Assembly (NCBI GenBank): GCA_002284615.2
Contig: MU070272.1
Span: forward strand, 34,729 to 56,501
DNA: 21,773 nucleotides
Reading direction: 5' to 3'
Source of the DNA: Dunaliella salina
Lineage: Eukaryota > Chlorophyta > Chlorophyceae > Chlamydomonadales > Dunaliellaceae
Each line of letters starts with the position of its first letter. Within the stretch, counting starts at the first letter, position 1. Position numbers and translations under genes: made by a program. The notes beneath the pieces are model-generated. The model ran no database searches and was not told the DNA's origin. It saw only the letters and a program-made list of their open reading frames with translations. Of this stretch, positions 21,301 to 21,773 are shown piece after piece.

Positions 21301-21574
21301 ATCCGTGGCTGTCTTTATGACAGCAAGCACTGAAGCACACGACTCATGCCTTACACAGAACCTTGTTTTGAGCTGAGAGCTCTGTGCAAACAGCATCTTG
21401 AATGGAGGTGTACACTTTGTTGACCCAGCACAAACTCACCAGGTTGTTGCTGTCGAGCTCGATCGCCCATACAAGCCCTGGTTCAGAGCAATCACATCTA
21501 TCAATGTCTGCCCTTTGCGACCTTGAGCATGTGCGGGATAAGCAGCACAAAATCCCGAACCAGCAGCAGTGTGC
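3522..21574 (-). CDS. LRR receptor nucleotide (guanylyl-type) cyclase, multi-exon, 5' end outside window
   Basis: This is the whole-gene span; the exons are listed separately. Joining 21440-21574, 21076-21220, 16115-16191, 15415-15543, 14734-14921, 13438-13579, 12392-12532, 11947-12107, 11338-11461, 8790-9078, 8256-8331, 8025-8073, 5924-6158, 5531-5639, 5000-5043, 3829-3932 and probably 3522-3626 gives one open frame of about 750 codons. Every junction is GT-AG and phase-compatible. Domains in order are an LRR N-cap, about ten LRRs, a Cys-containing extracellular region, one transmembrane helix, and a class III cyclase domain that makes cGMP or cAMP in the cytoplasm. The signal peptide exon must lie upstream of the window. 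Known: class III cyclases need two metal-binding Asp residues, and both are present. Inferred: a cell-surface receptor that converts ligand binding by the LRRs into a cyclic nucleotide signal. The weak points are exon 5000-5043 and the 3' end. Confidence 0.85.
3829..3932 (-). CDS. Exon: cyclase C-terminal core (SDAAVGGQ)
   Basis: This 104-nt exon begins with CA, completing a Ser codon, after the acceptor ACTTGTTTAAG, and ends in phase 0 before the donor GTGTGG. It encodes EVSDAAVGGQILMESSTFYA then VKDSLGELGTVDAQ. This is the closing segment of the class III fold in the algal family, where xVSDaAxGGQvLlSxxTF is strongly conserved. A TAA lies just upstream in this frame, so the exon cannot start much earlier. 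An inner AG (GCAG) would create a TAG with the preceding phase, so the AAG acceptor is preferred. Residues after VDAQ stop resembling cyclases, which supports the donor. Confidence 0.85.
3933..4999 (-). other. Intron of the cyclase gene
   Basis: This 1067-nt intron separates the ambiguous exon 5000-5043 from the SDAA exon. If the frame problem there reflects a missed microexon, it would be in this interval, but I found none. The interval holds a small palindrome at 4297-4312 and a (GGCA)n-like run near 4156. Confidence 0.6.
4297..4312. repeat. Short palindrome in an intron
   Basis: AAGCTAG-TG-CTAGCTT has perfect 7-bp arms around a 2-base centre. No function can be assigned. Confidence 0.6.
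5000..5043 (-). CDS. Exon: cyclase segment with two competing frames
   Basis: The donor GTAAGT at the low end is good. With the acceptor GTAACTCAG (high end 5043) the exon encodes VLSTACPANIQESI. It then joins in frame, through a Ser codon, to EVSDAAVGGQ in the next exon. With the stronger acceptor CACCTCCACAG (high end 5051) and the alternative donor of the preceding exon it reads VTQCVKYSVSG. That resembles the family T-Q-x-V-x-Y-S-G motif better, but it runs into a stop 24 codons into the next exon. Either the stop-free model is right and the motif has diverged, or the exon carries a small frameshift. The transition-state Asn and Arg of active cyclases are not clearly present in either reading. 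Confidence 0.5.
5044..5530 (-). other. Intron of the cyclase gene
   Basis: This 487-nt intron contains an exact 18-bp direct repeat (GAAGGGCATTTACAGCTC at 5400-5417 and 5435-5452, period 35). Nothing else is recognised. Both edges depend on which of two splice models for the flanking exons is correct. Confidence 0.55.
5531..5639 (-). CDS. Exon: cyclase RVRMG strand
   Basis: This exon starts with AA, completing a Glu codon, after the acceptor TTTTACCTTGCGCAG. It encodes GTASMDIRVRMGLASGFLSS and then GESLHAHPTIAFAK. IRVRMGLASG is the conserved strand and turn of class III cyclases (xRVRiGihtG), and HPT precedes the usual Y-x-G. Two donors are possible. GTGCCG (exon low end 5531) leaves phase 2 and gives the only stop-free join through exon 5000-5043. 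GTGGGT (low end 5535) is the better splice site, but leaves phase 1 and leads into a different frame of the next exon. The 5' end is secure and the last four bases are not. Confidence 0.83.
5924..6158 (-). CDS. Exon: cyclase middle helix and a Ser/Asn-rich loop
   Basis: This 78-codon exon (plus one base) lies between the acceptor TGCCATTTGCAG and the donor GTGCTT. It opens with VFYDAKDAVAFCLQAQQML and SMQQWP. This is the conserved cyclase segment (F-x-x-x-x-DAvaFCLxxQxxLlxxxWP) that follows GDSF in this family. Residues 27-78 are an insertion without family conservation, acidic and Asn-rich at first (HEDANNEEQS), then basic and Ser-rich (LLKKSRSTNSISV). The KKSRS stretch could be a kinase site, which is inference only. 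If the donor were skipped the frame would end at a TGA at 5898, so the donor call matters. The phase match to the next exon (G plus AA makes Glu) supports it. Confidence 0.88.
6159..8024 (-). other. Intron of the cyclase gene
   Basis: This 1866-nt intron lies between the TEGDSF exon and the FCLQ exon. It carries a copy of dispersed repeat family A (7360-7745). No exon-like segment is needed, since the flanking exons join in phase 0 with conserved spacing. Confidence 0.7.
7360..7745 (-). repeat. Dispersed repeat family A, copy 2
   Basis: The reverse complement matches 2615-3030 and 18500-18860 over about 380 bases. It includes GGGGGCAATGTGGTGAAAAA, ACACTCAGGTATGTAGCAGT and GCAAAAGAAATGAAGTCAAT. 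It lies in an intron in the same orientation as the gene. Confidence 0.8.
8025..8073 (-). CDS. Exon: cyclase second metal site (TEGDSF)
   Basis: This 49-nt exon starts with G, completing a Trp codon, after the acceptor TTTGCTTTGCAG, and ends in phase 0 before the donor GTGAGT. It encodes NNFGSTHETEGDSFTM. The D of TEGDSF is the second catalytic metal-binding Asp. The residue at the purine-specificity position (the E of HETEGD) lines up with the Glu of guanylyl cyclases (VETIGD) rather than the Lys of adenylyl cyclases (VKTIGD). That supports GTP as substrate, though specificity in algal cyclases is not settled by one residue. It is the smallest core exon and lies 1.9 kb upstream of the next one. 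Confidence 0.9.
8256..8331 (-). CDS. Exon: cyclase domain, first helix
   Basis: This 76-nt exon begins with AT, completing an Asp codon, after the acceptor GACACTTGCAG, and ends two bases into a codon before the donor GTGAGTGC. It encodes LCSQHPELSWKVLSIHNSIL then RRAR. Joined to the previous exon it reads GWT-D-LCSQHPEL. This matches the class III pattern in which TDIxGxTxLWE is followed by hPExMxxALxxHNxILR, as in algal and trypanosomatid cyclases. An inner AG (TTCCCAG) would also look plausible but breaks phase with the exon before it. Confidence 0.9.
8332..8789 (-). other. Intron of the cyclase gene
   Basis: This 458-nt intron splits the first metal-binding strand from the next helix of the cyclase. 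It contains a short inverted repeat (CCCCCTT at 8515, AAGGGGG at 8526). Nothing else is seen. Confidence 0.65.
8790..9078 (-). CDS. Exon: juxtamembrane region, transmembrane helix and start of cyclase domain
   Basis: This 96-codon exon (plus one base) lies between the acceptor GCAACTTTCCAG and the donor GTGAGATC. Residues 1-36 are extracellular, with NLT and NKS glycosylation sites and FECQAP. Residues 37-60 (WAIVIIVVVGCALLITLLLG, then LYLY) form one clear transmembrane helix. Residues 61-76 (KGTEVVQRLNNLKKRM) are a basic amphipathic linker of the sort that couples receptor to cyclase. Residues 81-96 (TSGPFTAVVTDIQGWT) are the opening beta strand of a class III cyclase, and the D of TDIQG is the first metal-binding Asp. 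Three other in-frame or near-frame AG sites lie within 50 bases, so the acceptor is not certain, but only the extracellular edge is affected. Confidence 0.9.
9209..9376. repeat. (TG)n followed by (CA)n: dinucleotide palindrome
   Basis: A TG run (9209-9300, one interruption at 9236) passes through CGCG into a CA run (about 9305-9376, interrupted by ATACATAC near 9315). The two halves are complementary, so DNA or transcript can fold on itself with a stem of up to about 70 bp. The array is about 130 bases from the acceptor of the transmembrane exon. Confidence 0.95.
9590..9860 (+). repeat. Degenerate tandem repeats with CTGCTTGGA/TCCAAGCA units
   Basis: The segment GGTGGACTCCTTGGAAAGCC to AAGCACTGTTTAGAGAC (about 9667-9717) recurs as GGATGGACTGCTTGGATAAT to AAGCACTGCTTAGAGAC (about 9745-9799), a period of roughly 80 bp. 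Shorter CTGCTTTGCTT units continue to about 10150. GCTTGGACATCCAAGC at 9770-9785 is itself a palindrome. Confidence 0.6.
10392..10421. repeat. Perfect inverted repeat, 11-bp arms
   Basis: GCTTTGTGTCA, 8 bases, then TGACACAAAGC. It lies inside an intron. It could be a hairpin or the end of a small mobile element, but no partner or target duplication was seen. Confidence 0.75.
10890..11260 (-). repeat. Dispersed repeat family B, copy 1
   Basis: The minus strand of about 10960-11105 aligns without gaps to the plus strand at about 19405-19550. Shared blocks are ATGTGGAGGTGC, GGCTGTTTTGC and AACGACCAG/AATGACCAG. In the aligned frame both read W-x-V-E-V-x-x-V-A, then LFC-x-H-x-G, then PNDQ. More diverged similarity extends on both sides. 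Confidence 0.75.
11338..11461 (-). CDS. Exon: extracellular Cys-rich region
   Basis: This 124-nt exon starts with G, completing an Arg codon, after the strong acceptor TGTTTTCCAATACAG, and ends in phase 0 before the donor GTGAGTGTC. It encodes CPELKVSGDMDFEPTP, GQPTDVLQWTLDPSYYMF and EKCECEK. Together with FECQAP in the next exon, the pattern (C, then YYxFxxCxC, then C) suggests a small disulfide module just outside the membrane. The same frame stays open for about 200 more codons into the following intron, so retention of that intron would not immediately truncate the protein. Confidence 0.8.
11462..11946 (-). other. Intron of the cyclase gene
   Basis: This 485-nt intron contains GCATGCACGCGCGCGCATGC and a few more alternating bases at 11867-11893, an uninterrupted purine-pyrimidine alternation that could take the Z form. 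Nothing else is recognised. Confidence 0.65.
11947..12107 (-). CDS. Exon: extracellular region, part 2
   Basis: This 161-nt exon starts in phase 0 after the acceptor CGATCTCCCTTGCAG and ends two bases into a codon before the donor GTAAGC. It encodes AEELTMAKDIQRIDQVYQGV, DYGAPLLPPFLELTDILVPV and RVFPRQSFKATGL. The trailing AG joins G of the next exon to make Arg. No known domain is recognised. The block has no cysteine and has a proline-rich hydrophobic centre. It is supported by two good splice sites, exact phase closure on both sides and an open frame. Confidence 0.75.
12392..12532 (-). CDS. Exon: extracellular region between LRRs and membrane, part 1
   Basis: This 47-codon exon is phase 0 at both ends. 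The acceptor AATAGCACCAG has a weak pyrimidine tract and the donor is GTATTT. It encodes HTVVFKLITWGPAHQKYFK, VFEPGTMMKLAQLTEW and FSHTRTEKCAFQ. I do not recognise the domain. The opening stretch (a hydrophobic strand, then WGP, then aromatic residues and FEPG) loosely recalls the start of extracellular solute-binding proteins, but it is too short to claim. The 3' half is secure because it joins in frame to the next exon. The 5' boundary could instead be at TACTTCAAG, which is also phase 0 and would drop the first 19 residues. Confidence 0.65.
12533..13437 (-). other. Intron consisting mostly of a minisatellite
   Basis: Of 905 nt, about 850 are tandem repeat, leaving only the 60 bases nearest the acceptor as unique sequence. 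No exon was found within, and the flanking exons are both phase 0. Confidence 0.75.
12590..13437 (-). repeat. Minisatellite, unit about 31 bp, roughly 27 copies
   Basis: On the plus strand the unit is close to ATGTCCTGCACTCAAATGGA followed by AAATGATCATC, with units of about 25 to 35 bases. Many point differences between units indicate an old array. Its final unit, CATGTCCTGCACTCAC, overlaps the 5' splice site of exon 13438-13579. Translated plus-strand frames through it (repeats of ALHSNG or MENDHH) are artefacts of the repeat. Confidence 0.95.
13438..13579 (-). CDS. Exon: last LRRs and C-cap
   Basis: This 142-nt exon begins with G, completing an ATG codon, after the acceptor TCTCTGGGCTCAG, and ends in phase 0 before the donor GTGAGTGC. 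It encodes FSLQHISLGDNRFTGPIP, LSWSRVARPG, then FRVYLQTNYLSCCGTNPLP. Repeat 9 is canonical. Repeat 10 ends in a paired-Cys motif that resembles the closing cap of plant LRR domains. A second AG closer in (TTGCAG before CATATT) would leave a phase mismatch, so the outer acceptor is preferred. The donor is the first unit of a long minisatellite array that fills the next intron. Confidence 0.87.
13905..14345 (+). repeat. Tandem array, unit about 52 bp, roughly 8 copies
   Basis: A typical unit reads CATGCAGTCCCAGGCAGAAG, then GGCTCCAAAGACATCAG, then GTTATGCAGTCTC. Units alternate between AAGGGCTCC and AAGTGCTCC forms. The array is unrelated in sequence to the 31-bp minisatellite in the next intron. 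Confidence 0.9.
14522..14563. repeat. Two adjacent palindromes
   Basis: AAGCCTC-TCG-GAGGCTT (14522-14538) is followed after three bases by GCATGTGTGT-GA-ACACACATGC (14542-14563). Both have perfect arms. No U-run or other terminator-like feature is expected in an intron, so the role is unknown. Confidence 0.75.
14734..14921 (-). CDS. Exon: LRRs 6-8
   Basis: This 188-nt exon runs from phase 0 after the acceptor CTCAAATGGCAG to two bases into a codon before the donor GTGAGT. It encodes GNNFSTVFTSATPMLPS, LRAVYLGQNNLVGRVPKDD, LITRLPN and LEEFGLFQNQLSGPLPEMA. That is the end of repeat 6, all of repeat 7 (LRAVYLGQNNLVGRVP) and repeat 8 (LEEFGLFQNQLSGPLP), the two best LRR matches in the gene. NFS is a possible glycosylation site. 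The final AT plus G from the next exon makes Met. A tandem repeat array fills part of the intron that follows. Confidence 0.9.
14922..15414 (-). other. Intron of the cyclase gene
   Basis: This is a 493-nt intron between LRR exons. The reading frame of the upstream exon remains open into part of it, but without LRR motifs. No repeats or other features were seen. Confidence 0.7.
15415..15543 (-). CDS. Exon: LRRs 4-6
   Basis: This 43-codon exon is phase 0 at both ends. The acceptor is GCTTGCCTTCCCAG, and the donor is GTGCGG, weaker than the others in the gene. It encodes EGPLPSDICGENTR, MFILSVENNRFSGQLDL and ARCTSLGFFFAE. These are the end of repeat 4, repeat 5 (ILSVENNRFSG) and the first half of repeat 6, which resumes as GNNFSTVF in the next exon. 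The frame stays open through part of the following intron, so exon-only reading depends on the donor call. The LRR consensus supports the stated boundary because residues past it no longer fit the repeat. Confidence 0.87.
15544..16114 (-). other. Intron of the cyclase gene
   Basis: This is a 571-nt intron between LRR exons. The 5' side of exon 15415 stays open to an ATG at 15705 on the minus strand, which could be mistaken for a gene start, but that extension has no LRR character. No repeats were seen. Confidence 0.7.
16115..16191 (-). CDS. Exon: LRRs 3-4
   Basis: This 77-nt exon starts with two bases completing the Asn codon left open by the previous exon. It follows the acceptor TTGCTGCCTGCAG, which has a good pyrimidine tract, and ends in phase 0 before the donor GTAAGT. 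It encodes LQGTLPVGLGKLFT followed by LWSFFLGRNML, which is the end of repeat 3 and the start of repeat 4. The next exon continues EGPLP, so this intron also falls between N-x-L and x-G, as at 21440. The short length and shared intron position suggest that the exon structure follows the repeat unit. Confidence 0.88.
16545..16800 (+). repeat. Tandem repeat, unit about 88 bp, three copies
   Basis: The anchor (CATCTAAACACCAAGCACAG, then GGCAGGCGTACAATC) occurs near 16586, 16671 and 16762 with moderate divergence. Preceding sequence in each unit is CGAACATCATTCAA-like. Confidence 0.75.
17691..17899. repeat. Purine tract flanked by direct repeats
   Basis: An uninterrupted run of about 82 purines (17759-17840), built partly of GAAGAGGAA units, lies inside a larger purine-rich block. 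TGAGAGAAGC followed by ATTCTTCATAGCCAG occurs on both sides (17690-17721 and 17874-17899). Mirror-symmetric purine tracts can form intramolecular triplexes. On the minus strand, which is the transcribed sense here, it is a long pyrimidine run that could act as an oversized splice-acceptor tract. Confidence 0.85.
18478..18990 (+). repeat. Dispersed repeat family A, copy 3
   Basis: This copy matches 2615-3150 in order and orientation. It includes GGGGCAATGTGGTGAGAAAT, ACCCTCAGGTGTATAGCAGT, GCAAAAGAAATGGGGTCAAT, CAGGGAGCACTTCC and CTGCCAAAATTTGACC. It lies in the 4.9-kb intron, antisense to the gene. Confidence 0.8.
19390..19620 (+). repeat. Dispersed repeat family B, copy 2
   Basis: This is the plus-strand partner of 10890-11260. 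In the shared frame it reads KKWHVEVLCVALGLFCGHLG then RKRWVIKLAPNDQ. The aligned 33 codons have 19 identical residues and about 77 per cent nucleotide identity by hand count. Confidence 0.75.
19674..19965 (+). repeat. 164-bp tandem duplication, diverged
   Basis: GCGACCTGAGCACATC begins at 19674 and again at 19838. Both copies continue through AATGAGGCCAA, CGGTGGCCTGTGTGAAAAGG and CGTGT, with the middle diverged. The second copy fades after about 19965. Confidence 0.85.
21076..21220 (-). CDS. Exon: LRRs 1-3 (part)
   Basis: This 145-nt exon starts in phase 0 after the acceptor ACGATTGCAG and ends one base into a codon before the donor GTGAGTATC. It encodes EGNFSSLDHSAFACELYGL, then RVANNKLSGPIGQDF, then YEKIGYAELQEN. 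These give the end of repeat 1, all of repeat 2 (LYGLRVANNKLSGPI, a textbook LxxLxLxxNxLxGxI) and most of repeat 3. The final A joins AC from the next exon to complete an Asn, giving LQENNLQGTLP across a 4.9-kb intron. NFS is a possible N-glycosylation site, which fits an extracellular location. Confidence is high because the repeat consensus and the phase both close across the junction. Confidence 0.88.
21440..21574 (-). CDS. Exon: LRR N-terminal cap and first LRR
   Basis: This 45-codon exon starts in phase 0 after the acceptor CATGCATGCAG and ends in phase 0 before the donor GTGAGT. It begins AHCCWFGILC, which matches the plant LRR N-cap pattern C-x-W-x-G-[IV]-x-C. Further cysteines follow (CSRSQ, DRCDCSE), then the start of the first repeat, LVWAIELDSNNL. 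The next exon begins EGNFSSL, so the intron falls between N-x-L and x-G of the LRR consensus. In plant-type LRR receptors this cap follows directly after a signal peptide and a leucine-rich helix. Those are not visible in the 199 bases left before the window edge, so at least one 5' exon is missing. The frame remains open a little above the acceptor, but that stretch shows no motif and reads like intron. Confidence 0.85.
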
Positions 21575-21773
21575 CTGCATGCATGCAAGGAGATGCAATT
21601 TGGCACATTCAACAGCTTCATGAGCAACCGCGTGTACATGAACCGTCACCGATACACGCCTTCAAATTGGTTGTATGTGCTTTCTTCGTCTGCTGGCCCG
21701 CATGCAACCTTGTTTGTATATGAGCATAGGTGCACGTGTGTGCTCTGTGCTCTGTGCGTGCGTGCATGCGTGC

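Overview
The window looks like nuclear DNA of a eukaryote, most likely a chlorophyte green alga. I infer this from plant-style leucine-rich repeats (LRRs) fused through one membrane span to a class III nucleotide cyclase of the kind abundant in volvocine-type algae. Long, repeat-filled GT-AG introns and the absence of any long intact reading frame fit. The exact organism cannot be named from the sequence.

One gene accounts for nearly everything recognisable. It lies on the minus strand and runs from about 21574 (the window edge cuts off its 5' end) to 3829, probably ending at 3522. I assembled 16 exons plus a probable terminal exon by matching protein motifs, splice sites and intron phase. 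Codon phase closes across every junction in the model, about 750 residues in all, although one late exon (5000-5043) is ambiguous. In protein order: an LRR N-cap with paired cysteines (21440-21574); about ten LRRs over six exons (21574 down to 13438); an extracellular region of unknown type (12532 to 11338); a membrane helix and the first metal-binding Asp (8790-9078); and the rest of the cyclase domain (8331 to 3829). The protein is therefore a single-pass receptor with an outward LRR sensor and an inward cyclase. A Glu at the base-specificity position suggests GTP rather than ATP as substrate.

The introns (up to 4.9 kb) hold two minisatellites, a (TG)n(CA)n palindrome, a purine tract, tandem duplications, and members of two dispersed repeat families. 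One minisatellite array begins exactly at a 5' splice site. The 3' flank (1-3521) holds repeats, one short fragment that may be an old Ty1/copia relic, and no convincing gene. No rRNA, CRISPR array or bacterial-type operon was seen; tRNAs could not be searched systematically.
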